DNA of 64,000 nt from Lactobacillus sp. S2-2 (GCF_021698855.1 NZ_WWFA01000002.1:244801-308800), one strand, 5' to 3'. Positions 8,689 through 18,656 are shown, counted from the stretch's first letter. Made by a program: numbers and translations. The notes: a model not told the origin generated them from the sequence alone.

Positions 8689-11600
8689 TAATCAATTCCT
8701 CCAATATTATTTTTAGCTGTTTCTAAATTAACTGATAAAACATTTGATATTCCAGAATTTTGCATAGTAATACCATATAAATTATCAGCATAAACCATCG
8801 TTTCTTTTCTATGAGTAATTACAATAAATTGTGTATCTTCTTTTAAACGAGACATATAACGTGCAAACCTATCTACATTAGCAGAATCAAGTGCTGACTC
8901 TGCTTCATCTAAAATAATAAAAGGAACTGTTTTAACTTGTAAAATTCCAAATAACAAAGCTAATGCAGTTAATGATTTCTCTCCACCAGAAAGTAAAGAT
9001 ATATCTCTTTGCTTTTTACCTGGTGGTTGAACAATTATTTCAATTCCAGTACTCAAAACATCATTTGAATCGGACATTTTCAAATGAGCGGTTCCACCTT
9101 CAAATATACTTTTAAATGTTTGAGAAAATTTATCGTTTACTTCATTAAAAGTCTTTTTAAATCTATTTTTAACTTCATTGTCTATATTTTTCATTATTTT
9201 ATTAAGATTAGACTTTGAATTTTCTAAATCCTGTTTTTGATGGTTCATAAATTCATATCTTTCATTAATTTCATTAAAAATATCAATTGTACTTGTATCT
9301 ACAGGACCAAGTATATTTAATTCTTTTCTTGTTATTTTTTCTAAATTATAAATTAAATCACTATCAAGAATATTTTTTTCTTCATCGAAATCTGAGATTG
9401 CTTGATTTAAATTAATATCAAAATTATCTTTCAATTCTTTTAATTGTGTTGCTATATTTTCATTATTAATTGTTAATTTACTATTTAGTTTTTCAGTTAA
9501 TTTTACATTTTTCAAAGAAATACTTTGATAGGTTTCAATATTTTTATCTAAATTAAACATTTTAGATCTTTCAAAATTACTTTCTTGATTAATTTTATCA
9601 ATTTCAATTTGCATATTATCAATTTCTTTTTTTAAATTATCTAATTGACTTTGATCTAATTTATGATTTTCACTATTAAGTTTTTTTAACTCAATAATTT
9701 TATTTTTCTTTTCATTTATAAAGTTATTTTCATTTTCTTTTTGACTATAAAAATTATCTAATTGAGTTTTTGTATTTTCAATATTATTTTTAACTGATTT
9801 GAGTTTCTCACTTAGTTTAAATTTATTCCTATCAAGATCAATAATTTTATTATTATTATTATCTAAATCTATTTTCAAATTATCAATTTCTTTTTTTAAA
9901 TTATTTGATAAAGATTTTTTTGAATTAATTTCATCTTTAATCTTATTAATATATATTAAATAATTACTAGATTGTGAACCATCAAATTTATTTAAATTTT
10001 GTTTTTGATTTTTGATTAAGCCATTTAAATCATCAAATTCTTTTTTCTTTACTTGTAAATCAATTCTTTTTTCTTCAAGTATATTAGAAATATTATCTAA
10101 TTGTTGAGATAATTCATCAATTTTATTACTGTTTTCAGATATTTTATTTTTAGTATTTTCAATAATTATATCTTTATCGTTTATTTCGTTTTTTAAATTA
10201 ATTAGTTTATTTTTTTGACTTATATTTCCATTATTATTTTTTAATATTTTACCACCAGTAATAGACCCGCCAGCATTAATAACTTCACCAGCTAAAGTAA
10301 CTACTTGAAATCTTTTATTAACTAAGCTACTTATTTTTCTAGCATTCCTTAAATTATCAGAAATGATTATATTTCCTAATAAATATTGTTTAATGCTATC
10401 AAATTTTTTATCTATCTTAATTAAATTAGAAGCAATATCTATAAAACCTTTAACATTTCTAATTGATAATAAAATATTTGAATTAATTACTTTTTTAGTT
10501 AAATCGCCATTAGGTAAAAATGTAGTTCTTCCTAATTTATTTTGGGATAAATATTGAATTGCATTTTCAGCTGCACTTTGATTTTTAACAATAATTTGCT
10601 GTGTACGATTTCCTAAAGCTGTATCAATTGCTAGAGCGTACTGATCATCTGTATCAATAAATTCAGATACAGCACCGTAGATTCCTTGAAGTTTATCTTT
10701 ATTTTTTAAAATATTTTTTGATCCATTATAAAAATTATTATAATTTTGAAATGAATTTTTAATACTATTATATTCAGCCTTTAATTTATGAATTGTACTA
10801 ACTTCTTCATACCATTTTGATTTTAATTGTTCTAATTCATCATTTAATTTATTTATTTTATTTTTTAAATCAAGGGAATTATCAGTATATTTATCAATAT
10901 TTAATTTTGAATCTTCAATTTCTTTTTCAAATCTATTATATAAATCTATATTTTCGCTTAATTGTTTTTTTAAATTCTCTTTATCTTTAGCTGAAAAATT
11001 ATTTTTTTGATTATTAATTTCTGTTTCGTAATTTACTTTATTTTCTAAATTAGAAATACTTTGCATTAATTGAAAATATTCATTTTGATTATTTTCAATT
11101 AATTTTTTGATTTGATCATTTTTATTTTTATAAAATTGCACATTGATATCATTTAACTTAATGTTTAACTGATTTTCTATTTTTTTGTTTTCTTGAATTG
11201 ACTTTTTTAAATCATCAATATTTGTACTATAATTTTTAATCTTATTTTTATTTAAAATCAAATCATTTTCAATTTCATTAATTCTTTGCTGATTAAAATT
11301 CTCTTTTTGAAACACCAATTGTGAATTATTACTTTCATTTTGATAAATTTGAGTTTTTTCTAATAATGAATTATGCAATTTTTCTCTCTTTTTATCTAAT
11401 TCATTTAATTTATTTTGTAAATTAGTTCTTTTATTTTTAACTTGGAGTAATTTATTATTATTGTTTAATTCATTTTCATTTAGTGTTTTAAGTTTATTTT
11501 CTAATTCTATTTTATTATCAGCTTGATTACTAACACCTAAAATAAGACGATTTTTATAAAAAAATCTATTATATTTATTTAAATATAAATATTTTTTTGC

Positions 11601-12233
11601 TTTTATAGCTTGATTTTCAAGATTATTTATTTGTGTTTTTAATTCATTTGTATGATCAGTTATTCTTAAAAGATTCTGTTTAATATCATCTAATTTTTTT
11701 AATGTTGTTTCCTTTTGCTTTTTATATTTAAAAACTCCAGCCGCAGTTTCAATTACCTGTCTTCTATTTTCAGAATTACCGTCAATGATTTCATTAACGT
11801 TTCCTTGAGAAATAATTGAAAACGAACCTTCACCTAACCCTGTATCTAAAAATAAATTTTTAATATCTTTTAATCTACAGATATTTTCATTTATATAATA
11901 AGAACTGTCACCATTTCTATATAACTTACGCTTTACTGTAACCTCTGAATATTCTGTATTTAAAAAATAATCTTCATTATCAAAATTTATACTAACTTCT
12001 GCTAAATTTAATGCACTATGATTTTTAGAACCTGAAAAAATTACATCTTGCATTTTGTTACTTCTTAAATTTTTAGAAGATTTTTCTCCTAATACCCATC
12101 TAATGGCTTCAATTACATTACTTTTTCCGCTTCCATTTGGACCAACTACCGCAGTAATACCATTATGATAATTAATTATAGTTTTATTCATAAAAGACTT
12201 GAATCCATTTATTTCAATTGATTTAAGTTTCAA
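8688..12233 (-). CDS. smc: Chromosome segregation protein SMC
   Basis: Condensin ATPase. The 1181 residues show an N-terminal head with Walker A (VVGPNGSGKSNVIEAI, about 30-45) and two long Asn/Lys/Glu-rich coiled coils. A hinge lies near 500-660 (GIYGAVSEFIDTDDQYALA; AGGSITGGK). The C-terminal head has the signature LSGGEKSLTALALLF and Walker B PFIILDEAESALD. The coiled coils are unusually rich in Asn and Ile, in line with the AT-rich DNA. It sits between rnc and ftsY, the conserved order. Confidence 0.98.
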   Translation of the reverse strand: MKLKSIEINGFKSFMNKTIINYHNGITAVVGPNGSGKSNVIEAIRWVLGEKSSKNLRSNKMQDVIFSGSKNHSALNLAEVSINFDNEDYFLNTEYSEVTVKRKLYRNGDSSYYINENICRLKDIKNLFLDTGLGEGSFSIISQGNVNEIIDGNSENRRQVIETAAGVFKYKKQKETTLKKLDDIKQNLLRITDHTNELKTQINNLENQAIKAKKYLYLNKYNRFFYKNRLILGVSNQADNKIELENKLKTLNENELNNNNKLLQVKNKRTNLQNKLNELDKKREKLHNSLLEKTQIYQNESNNSQLVFQKENFNQQRINEIENDLILNKNKIKNYSTNIDDLKKSIQENKKIENQLNIKLNDINVQFYKNKNDQIKKLIENNQNEYFQLMQSISNLENKVNYETEINNQKNNFSAKDKENLKKQLSENIDLYNRFEKEIEDSKLNIDKYTDNSLDLKNKINKLNDELEQLKSKWYEEVSTIHKLKAEYNSIKNSFQNYNNFYNGSKNILKNKDKLQGIYGAVSEFIDTDDQYALAIDTALGNRTQQIIVKNQSAAENAIQYLSQNKLGRTTFLPNGDLTKKVINSNILLSIRNVKGFIDIASNLIKIDKKFDSIKQYLLGNIIISDNLRNARKISSLVNKRFQVVTLAGEVINAGGSITGGKILKNNNGNISQKNKLINLKNEINDKDIIIENTKNKISENSNKIDELSQQLDNISNILEEKRIDLQVKKKEFDDLNGLIKNQKQNLNKFDGSQSSNYLIYINKIKDEINSKKSLSNNLKKEIDNLKIDLDNNNNKIIDLDRNKFKLSEKLKSVKNNIENTKTQLDNFYSQKENENNFINEKKNKIIELKKLNSENHKLDQSQLDNLKKEIDNMQIEIDKINQESNFERSKMFNLDKNIETYQSISLKNVKLTEKLNSKLTINNENIATQLKELKDNFDINLNQAISDFDEEKNILDSDLIYNLEKITRKELNILGPVDTSTIDIFNEINERYEFMNHQKQDLENSKSNLNKIMKNIDNEVKNRFKKTFNEVNDKFSQTFKSIFEGGTAHLKMSDSNDVLSTGIEIIVQPPGKKQRDISLLSGGEKSLTALALLFGILQVKTVPFIILDEAESALDSANVDRFARYMSRLKEDTQFIVITHRKETMVYADNLYGITMQNSGISNVLSVNLETAKNNIGGID

Positions 12234-12249
12234 ATAAAAACCTCATTTT

Positions 12250-12939
12250 TTATTGGATTTCTTTAATAGCTTTTTGAGCAGCTTTTTGTTCTGCTTCCTT
12301 TTTGGAATGGCCAAATCCAACTCCAAGTTCTTTATTATCAACCATTAAAGATACTTCAAATTCACGATTATTTTCCGGACCTTTTTCTTCATTTAATAAA
12401 TATTCTATTTTGACTGGCCCATCTTTTTGAACTAGCTCTTGTAATTCAGTTTTATGATCAAAAAATTCATCAAACCAGCCATCATCAATTTTTGGGAAAA
12501 TAACAATATTACAAAAATTTACTACTTTTTCCATACCTTGATCTAAATAAACTGCACCAATAAATGATTCAAAAATATCACATAATAATGAATCACGATG
12601 TCTTGCATTAGCCTTTTCTTCACCTTTACCTAGTCTAATATAATTTTCAAATTGGCATTCTCTAGCAAATTGGCTAAAACTATGTTCATTTACCATGGCA
12701 GCTCTTAATCTAGTTAATCTTCCTTGTGGCAAATTAGGATATCTTTCGAATATATAATCAGAAACAACTAATTGATAAACTGCATCGCCCAAAAATTCTA
12801 ATCGTTCATAAAACTTAAGATTTTGATTAGGATGTTCATTAACATATGATCCTTGTGTAAATGCCTCATCCAATAAAGATTCATCATTAAATTCAATATC
12901 AAATCTATTTTTTAACAATATTTTAAATTGCTTATCCAA
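12250..12939 (-). CDS. rnc: Ribonuclease III
   Basis: Double-strand-specific endoribonuclease that processes rRNA precursors and structured mRNAs. The catalytic signature ERLEFLGDAVYQLVVSDYIF and a C-terminal dsRNA-binding domain (HSKKEAEQKAAQKAIKEIQ) are clear. I place the start at the TTG at 12939 because a GGAGG lies 7 bases upstream. The in-frame ATG at 12966 would put that GGAGG inside the gene. This gives 229 residues, the usual length. It lies between the ACP-like gene and smc. Confidence 0.96.
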   Translation of the reverse strand: MDKQFKILLKNRFDIEFNDESLLDEAFTQGSYVNEHPNQNLKFYERLEFLGDAVYQLVVSDYIFERYPNLPQGRLTRLRAAMVNEHSFSQFARECQFENYIRLGKGEEKANARHRDSLLCDIFESFIGAVYLDQGMEKVVNFCNIVIFPKIDDGWFDEFFDHKTELQELVQKDGPVKIEYLLNEEKGPENNREFEVSLMVDNKELGVGFGHSKKEAEQKAAQKAIKEIQ

Positions 12940-13016
12940 AATAATACCTCCAAAATTTTCTAACATTATTATATCATTTTTGTACTAAAGAAATAGACTT
13001 CGTCGATAGACGAAGC

Positions 13017-13283
13017 CTATTTCTTTTTACTTTTTTTAGTCTTTTTTGTTCTATCAATAATTAAGTCTACTAATTGACCAAGTGTATCAATACCTTCAGC
13101 CTCAGTATTTGATATTTGTTCATCAAATTCATTTTCTAATTCAACAATAAATTCTGCTAAATCAATAAAATCAGCTCCTAAATCTTTAGTGATATTCATA
13201 TTTTCACTAATAAGATTTGGATCTACATCAAAATTCTCTAAAACTATTTTCTTTATTTCTAAAAAAATAACTTCTCTATTCAT
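13017..13283 (-). CDS. Acyl carrier protein-like, without prosthetic-group serine
   Basis: 88-residue ACP-fold protein in the usual acpP position between plsX and rnc. Helix II reads DLGADFIDLAEF, where family members have D-S-L/I-D. Residue 39 is therefore Phe (TTT) instead of the Ser that carries 4'-phosphopantetheine. The rest is ACP-like (acidic helices, ELENEFD), except for a Lys-rich C-terminal tail (TKKTKKSKKK). It cannot be a normal acyl carrier if the reading is right. It could be a degenerate remnant or an ACP-like protein with another, perhaps binding, role. The ORF itself is intact with a GGAG ribosome binding site. Confidence 0.85.
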   Translation of the reverse strand: MNREVIFLEIKKIVLENFDVDPNLISENMNITKDLGADFIDLAEFIVELENEFDEQISNTEAEGIDTLGQLVDLIIDRTKKTKKSKKK

Positions 13284-13313
13284 AATAAAATAACTCCAAT
13301 AAATATTTTTGAT

Positions 13314-14324
13314 TTATTTTTCAGTATTATTTTGATCATTATCAAAATAATCATTAATTGAATTAGTTAATTCAGAATTAACAATATTTTTAATTTCAAC
13401 TAAAGAATTTTTAACTGTTTTAGCTTTACTACTTCCATGACTTTTAACAACCGGAGCTTTTAATCCTAATAATAAGGCACCACCATATCTAGTATAATCC
13501 ATCTTTTTACCAACATCTTTAAAAGAATTTTTAAGTAATAATGCACCTATTTTTGATTTCATTCCATTACTCTTGATCTCTTTTTTTATTAAATTCATCA
13601 TTGATAATGCTGTACCTTCAATTGTTTTTAAAACGGCATTTCCAGTAAATCCATCTGTAACAGCAACATCTGTAACTCCATTTAATAAATCTCTAGATTC
13701 AATATTTCCAATAAAATTAATTGAATCCATTTCACTTAACATTTCGAACATTTCACGATGTTGAATATTACCTTTGTCGCTTTCAGTCCCATTGTTAATC
13801 AACCCAATTCTTGGATTATTAATTTTTTTAACATTTTCTGCATAATATTTTCCCATCAATGCATATTGTTTAACATTTAATAACTTTGTATCTGCATTAG
13901 CACCACAATCAATCATTGTGAATCCCATATCATTATCAATGACTGGTAATGTAGTAGTTAATCCTGGGCGATCAATACCTTTTATACGACCAATAATTAA
14001 TAAGCCGGCAACCATGATAGCTCCTGTATTTCCAGCTGAAAATAACGCATCAGAATTACCTTCTTTAACCGATTTTGCTGCTAAAACTAAACTTGAATTT
14101 TTCTTCTTTTTAATTGCTTTAGTTGGTTCATCATCCATTGAAATATATTCTTCAGTATGGTGAATTTCTATACTATCATCATTTTTAAGATATTTTTTTA
14201 TTTTATTTTGATCACCAAAAAGTTGATAAATGACATCAGAATTAATATCTCTTGCTTGTTCCACGCCTTCAATTATTTCCCTTGGTGCATAATCTCCACC
14301 CATTGCATCAATAGCTATTTTCAT
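13314..14324 (-). CDS. plsX: Phosphate acyltransferase PlsX
   Basis: Peripheral membrane enzyme that interconverts acyl-ACP and acyl-phosphate, feeding PlsY in phosphatidic acid synthesis. It has 336 residues from the ATG at 14324 (MKIAIDAMGGDYAPRE), which has a GGAG site 6 bases upstream. The in-frame ATG at 14357 lies inside recG. Motifs include LFSAGNTGAIM and the ending HGSSKAKTVKNSL. Its acyl-group partner would be ACP, yet the adjacent ACP-like protein lacks its serine. Confidence 0.96.
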   Translation of the reverse strand: MKIAIDAMGGDYAPREIIEGVEQARDINSDVIYQLFGDQNKIKKYLKNDDSIEIHHTEEYISMDDEPTKAIKKKKNSSLVLAAKSVKEGNSDALFSAGNTGAIMVAGLLIIGRIKGIDRPGLTTTLPVIDNDMGFTMIDCGANADTKLLNVKQYALMGKYYAENVKKINNPRIGLINNGTESDKGNIQHREMFEMLSEMDSINFIGNIESRDLLNGVTDVAVTDGFTGNAVLKTIEGTALSMMNLIKKEIKSNGMKSKIGALLLKNSFKDVGKKMDYTRYGGALLLGLKAPVVKSHGSSKAKTVKNSLVEIKNIVNSELTNSINDYFDNDQNNTEK

Positions 14325-14334
14325 AATATTCTCC

Positions 14335-16362
14335 TTAATCCAATACATTATCTTCATTATAAAGATTAATTTGTTTTATCAATTTCAAATTATCATTATC
14401 TAATTCCCAATTTTCAGAACTAACAATTTGTTTGGCTGTTTTTTGAGCCTCAACCAAAATATTAAAATCAGAAATAGGATCTCCAATTTTAAAATGTTCA
14501 AATCCAGACTGCCTATCACCTAATATTTCTCCGGAGCCTCTTAATTCTAAATCTTTTTGAGAAATATAGAAACCATCATTAGATTCACACATCACTTGCA
14601 TTCTTTTGGCAGCAATTTCATTTTTAGGTTCGGATATTAAAATACAATAAGACTGTTTAGTTCCTCGCCCTACACGACCTCTTAATTGATGTAATTGAGA
14701 CAATCCAAAATGGTCAGCATCATAGATTACCATAATACTTGCATTAGAAATATCAACACCAACCTCTATAACAGTAGTAGAAACCAAAATATCTATTTCA
14801 CCATTTTTAAATAATTCCATTTTTTCATTTTTTTCATTTTCTTTCATCTGTCCATGAAGAAAATCAATATTGAAATTTGAATTAATTCTGTTATTTAATT
14901 TATTAAAAATTGAATTAACATTATTCATATCTAAATTTTCAGATTCCTCAATTAAAGGAACAACCACGTATACTTGTTCTTTTTCTTCTAAATGATTTTC
15001 TAAAAATTTGACTAGATTATCAAATTGAGAAGGTCTAATCCAATTAGTTATTATCTTTTGTCTTCCTTTTGGTAATTCATCAATAATTGATAAATCCATT
15101 TGACCATAATTAGTAATTGTTAATGTTCTTGGAATCGGTGTTGCTGTCATTGCCAAGATATTATTAGATGCACCTTTTTCTCTTAATTTCTTTCTTTGAT
15201 TAACACCAAAACGATGTTGTTCATCAATAATTGATAATTTTAAATCATTATAACTGATTTCATCTTGAAATAATGTATGTGTACCAATAAGTAAATCAAT
15301 AGAACCATTTTCAATTTTTGGTATTAATATCTTTCTAGCACTACTTTTAGTGCTCCCAGTTAATAATGCAATATTAATTGGAAATTTTTCAAACATTTTT
15401 GATAATGAATCCGCATGCTGTTCAGCTAATATTTCGGTAGGTGCCATTAAAACAGATTGGTTTCCATCTAAATAATTAGCATAAATACTTAGAGCTGCAA
15501 TAACTGTTTTCCCACTTCCAACATCTCCTTGAAGTAATCGATTCATTGAGTAAGGTTTATCTAAGTCGCTCAAAATTTCTTTTAATACTTTTTTTTGAGA
15601 ATTTGTTAAAACAAATTTTAAAGAATTTTCAAAGTTAGTAATTTCATTTTCTTTTATATTAATTCTATATTTATCATTAATTTCTCTTTTTGTTTTAATT
15701 AATTGTAAACTCAATTGATATAAAAAAAATTCATTAAACTTTGCGGTTCTTTTTGCAGATAAAGCATCTTCTTTACTATCTGGAAAGTGCATATTCTTAA
15801 TAACATAATTTTGATTAGCTAATTTATATTTTTTGATAATCCAATCTGGTAAGAAATTTTCAATCTTATCTTTATATAAATTATATGCTTGTTCAATTGT
15901 TTTTTTTATAATTTTATCACTAACCAGTTTGTTTGATGGATAAACTGATTCAAAAGTATCGGAATTACTTTCATCAAGTATTTTTAATCCAGTTAAACTT
16001 TTTTTCTTAGCGTCATATTTACCAAAAACAATTATCTTTTTCATTTCTTTTATTTTATTAATTAACCAAGGCTGATTGAAAAAAGTAATAAAAATAATTT
16101 GATTATCTACTTTTAAAGAGAATCTTAAAATACTTTTTTTCCTGGCAATATATCTAACCGTAGGTTCACTACTAATATCACCCATTATAGTTATTTGTTC
16201 ATTATCTTGAATATTATCAAGATTTTGTACTGTAAAATCTTGATAACGATAAGGGAAATAATTTAAAAGATCATTAATAGAAAAAATATTTAATTTATTG
16301 AAACCTTGTATCCTTTTTGGACCAATTCCATTCAAAACCGAAATATTATCTCTTAAATCCAA
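14335..16362 (-). CDS. recG: ATP-dependent DNA helicase RecG
   Basis: Branch-migration helicase that rescues stalled replication forks. It has 675 residues from the TTG at 16362, chosen because GGAGG stands 8 bases before it. The in-frame ATG at 16398 lies inside the fakA terminator stem. Motifs are GDVGSGKTVIAALSIY (Walker A), DEQHRFG (DEAH-like), TATPIPRT and the motif V-VI region HQLRGRVGRGTKQS. The wedge domain is N-terminal. It is placed between fakA and plsX as in related Firmicutes. Confidence 0.97.
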   Translation of the reverse strand: MDLRDNISVLNGIGPKRIQGFNKLNIFSINDLLNYFPYRYQDFTVQNLDNIQDNEQITIMGDISSEPTVRYIARKKSILRFSLKVDNQIIFITFFNQPWLINKIKEMKKIIVFGKYDAKKKSLTGLKILDESNSDTFESVYPSNKLVSDKIIKKTIEQAYNLYKDKIENFLPDWIIKKYKLANQNYVIKNMHFPDSKEDALSAKRTAKFNEFFLYQLSLQLIKTKREINDKYRINIKENEITNFENSLKFVLTNSQKKVLKEILSDLDKPYSMNRLLQGDVGSGKTVIAALSIYANYLDGNQSVLMAPTEILAEQHADSLSKMFEKFPINIALLTGSTKSSARKILIPKIENGSIDLLIGTHTLFQDEISYNDLKLSIIDEQHRFGVNQRKKLREKGASNNILAMTATPIPRTLTITNYGQMDLSIIDELPKGRQKIITNWIRPSQFDNLVKFLENHLEEKEQVYVVVPLIEESENLDMNNVNSIFNKLNNRINSNFNIDFLHGQMKENEKNEKMELFKNGEIDILVSTTVIEVGVDISNASIMVIYDADHFGLSQLHQLRGRVGRGTKQSYCILISEPKNEIAAKRMQVMCESNDGFYISQKDLELRGSGEILGDRQSGFEHFKIGDPISDFNILVEAQKTAKQIVSSENWELDNDNLKLIKQINLYNEDNVLD

Positions 16363-16385
16363 TCGTATCCCCTCCTTAATCAAAA

Positions 16386-16412
16386 AACTGTTAGTCATTT
16401 AGACTAACAGAA
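16386..16412 (-). terminator. Terminator after fakA
   Basis: Stem CTGTTAGTC/GACTAACAG followed by a T-run on the minus strand, just downstream of the fakA stop at 16423. It overlaps the upstream in-frame ATG of recG, supporting the later TTG start. Confidence 0.8.
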
Positions 16413-16422
16413 TTTTATCCTT

Positions 16423-18111
16423 TTATTCAACAGAAACAATTAATGGATAAACTGGTTGATTTCCTTCATGCACTTCAACTTCAATTTCATCATCAATTTC
16501 AGAAATAGCATCAGATATTTTTTGTGCTTCATCCATTGAACTATCAGAACCATAGATAATGGTTACATTTTCACTATCATCATCAATCATTTTTTTTATC
16601 ATTTTAATTGAGGCTTCTACTAAATTATCATCTAAAACAGTTATTTCACCATCAATAATTCCCATATAGTTACCTTTTTTAATATCTAAATTATTAAATT
16701 TAGTATCTCGAACAGCAACTGTAATCTGACCATTAGAAACATAATCTAAAGAATCTTCCATCATTGAAACATTTTCTTCAATTGATTCATCAGGATTATA
16801 AGAAAACATTGCAGACAATCCTTGAGAAATATTTTTAGAATGAACAACTAATAGTGGAATATCAGTTAACTTAGATGCTTGTTCAGCAGCTAAGAAAATA
16901 TTTTTGTTATTCGGCAATATAATCGCCTTTTTAGCATTACTATTATTTACAACATCAACTATATCCTGAGTACTAGGATTCATGGTTTGACCACCATTTA
17001 TAGTGTTAGTAACACCCAAACTTTTAAATAATTTTTGAATTCCTTCTCCTGAAGAAACAGAAATAATGGCAGTATCTGGTGATTCTACTTCAGTTTCTGG
17101 TTTACCATTATCATTAGGTTGATCTTTAGCCATTATTTCTTCTTGTTGTAACCTCATATTATCAATTTTAACATTGGCTAAATCACCAAAAGTTTGTGCC
17201 CATGATATAACTTTCCCTGGTTGTTCAGTATGAACATGAACCTTAGCGATTTCATCATCATTAATCACTAATAAAGAATCACCTAAATTAGATAAATAAT
17301 CATAAAATTGTTGATAATCGAATTTTCTAGTAACTTGTTTTCCCTTACCAATTCTAATCATCACTTGAGTACAGTATCCATAAACAATATCTTCTGGATT
17401 TATTTTTCCTTGAACACTCTCATGTTCTTCATCAACCATTGTACTCATAGATTCATTTTCATCATTATTTTCAACAACATCATTATTTACTTCTCTATCA
17501 TTAAGAATATCGGCAAAACTTTTAAGTACAAATACAAGTCCTTGACCACCTGAATCAACAACATTTACTTCTTTTAAAACAGGAAGTAAATCTGGAGTTG
17601 TTTTTAAAGCTTTATCAGCTTCTTCAGCAATTTCATCAGCTAATTTTGCAACATCATTTGTTTCTTTTACAATATCTTGTCCTTTTTTAGCAGCACATCT
17701 AATTACAGTTAATATGGTACCTTCAGTTGGCTTCATTACAGAAGAATAAGCAGTCTTAGCAGCCACCAAAACTGCATTAGCATAATCATTTGCATCAGCC
17801 TCAGATATTCCATCAAGAGAATTAGCAAATCCCCTAAATATCTGAGACAAAATAACTCCTGAATTACCTCTAGCTCCCATTAATAAGCCTTTAGCTAAAG
17901 CATTAGCTTTTTCAGAAATAGATGTTGAATTATCCTTAACAACATAATCATATCCACTTGAAAAAGATAAATTCATATTTGTTCCCGTATCGCCATCTGG
18001 TACCGGAAAAACATTTAATGAATTTATAAAGTCGGCATTATTTTTAAGATTAATTGAACCCGCTTGAACCATCTGTTCAAACTTTTTTGTAGAAATTTTT
18101 GTTAATGTCAC
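16423..18111 (-). CDS. fakA: Fatty acid kinase subunit FakA (YloV)
   Basis: ATP-binding subunit of fatty acid kinase, which phosphorylates FakB-bound exogenous fatty acids to acyl-phosphate. The 562 residues show an N-terminal DhaL/DAK2 domain (FPVPDGDTGTNMNLSF; GARGNSGVILSQIF), an acidic linker and a middle domain. That domain has a Cys (YGYCTQVMIR) and two His (KVHVHTEQPG) matching the zinc ligands of FakA. A C-terminal FakB-like domain follows. It starts with GTG behind AGGGGG. It is downstream of yloU, the standard pair. Confidence 0.95.
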   Translation of the reverse strand: MTLTKISTKKFEQMVQAGSINLKNNADFINSLNVFPVPDGDTGTNMNLSFSSGYDYVVKDNSTSISEKANALAKGLLMGARGNSGVILSQIFRGFANSLDGISEADANDYANAVLVAAKTAYSSVMKPTEGTILTVIRCAAKKGQDIVKETNDVAKLADEIAEEADKALKTTPDLLPVLKEVNVVDSGGQGLVFVLKSFADILNDREVNNDVVENNDENESMSTMVDEEHESVQGKINPEDIVYGYCTQVMIRIGKGKQVTRKFDYQQFYDYLSNLGDSLLVINDDEIAKVHVHTEQPGKVISWAQTFGDLANVKIDNMRLQQEEIMAKDQPNDNGKPETEVESPDTAIISVSSGEGIQKLFKSLGVTNTINGGQTMNPSTQDIVDVVNNSNAKKAIILPNNKNIFLAAEQASKLTDIPLLVVHSKNISQGLSAMFSYNPDESIEENVSMMEDSLDYVSNGQITVAVRDTKFNNLDIKKGNYMGIIDGEITVLDDNLVEASIKMIKKMIDDDSENVTIIYGSDSSMDEAQKISDAISEIDDEIEVEVHEGNQPVYPLIVSVE

Positions 18112-18135
18112 TTTAATCAGATCCCCCTATAATAA

Positions 18136-18510
18136 TTAAAGAATTTTTTTCTCGTTTAATACACGAACACCTTGAACAATAACATTAACAATCTTAGTAT
18201 TAACACCTAACATTGATTCAAGATTATATTTAACTTTTGATTGAACGTTTTTAGAAACTTCAGAAATTTTTGTACCATAGCTAACAATAATATTAACATC
18301 GACAATTACACCTTTTTCAGAAGGCTTAACAACGACACCTTTTGAATAGCTATCTTTTCTCAAAATAACATTCATATTATCTTTTATTTGATTTTTACTT
18401 GCCATTCCAACTACACCATAATTATCAGTGGCAGCTCCACCAACAACTGTTGAGATAACTTCATTATCAATATCAATATTTCCATATTCGTTATTTAATT
18501 TAACGGCCAT
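18136..18510 (-). CDS. yloU: Asp23/Gls24 family envelope stress protein YloU
   Basis: Small Asp23/Gls24-family protein of 124 residues, of the type always found before fakA. It shows the family stretch VDVNIIVSYGTKISEVSKNV and a C-terminal VNVIVQGVRVL. Family members are linked to envelope stress and membrane-lipid homeostasis, but the exact role is unknown. It probably heads the yloU-fakA transcript. A second paralogue (YqhY) lies at 34730. Confidence 0.92.
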   Translation of the reverse strand: MAVKLNNEYGNIDIDNEVISTVVGGAATDNYGVVGMASKNQIKDNMNVILRKDSYSKGVVVKPSEKGVIVDVNIIVSYGTKISEVSKNVQSKVKYNLESMLGVNTKIVNVIVQGVRVLNEKKIL

Positions 18511-18600
18511 ATTATTAGCCTCCTTATTTCATTACGAACTTACTATATCGTTAACATATTAACATAAATCAATAAAAAACCAAAATATATGTGATTAGTG

Positions 18601-18618
18601 TCAAGTAAAATTACTTGA
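18601..18618. repeat. Perfect inverted repeat between yloU and rpmB
   Basis: TCAAGTAAAATTACTTGA: two perfect 8-base arms separated by AA, in the divergent gap. It lies about 10 bases upstream of the rpmB -35 box and about 90 bases upstream of the yloU start. It looks like a possible protein-binding operator, but I do not recognise the regulator. Confidence 0.5.
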
Positions 18619-18627
18619 GAGTAACTA

Positions 18628-18656
18628 TTGCATTTAAATCAGGTATATGCTAAATT
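18628..18656 (+). promoter_or_regulatory. rpmB promoter
   Basis: TTGCAT (18628-18633), a 17-bp spacer, and TAAATT (18651-18656), about 46 bases before the rpmB ATG. Confidence 0.6.

Noticed and set aside
8369-8716. Plus-strand ORF rich in Ser/Phe
   Set aside because: It is the antisense shadow of the FtsY acidic repeats; its repeated composition only mirrors the Glu/Asp codons of ftsY.
9180-11700. Low-complexity AT-rich region resembling non-coding DNA
   Set aside because: It is the continuous coiled-coil coding region of smc, in frame with both ATPase heads.
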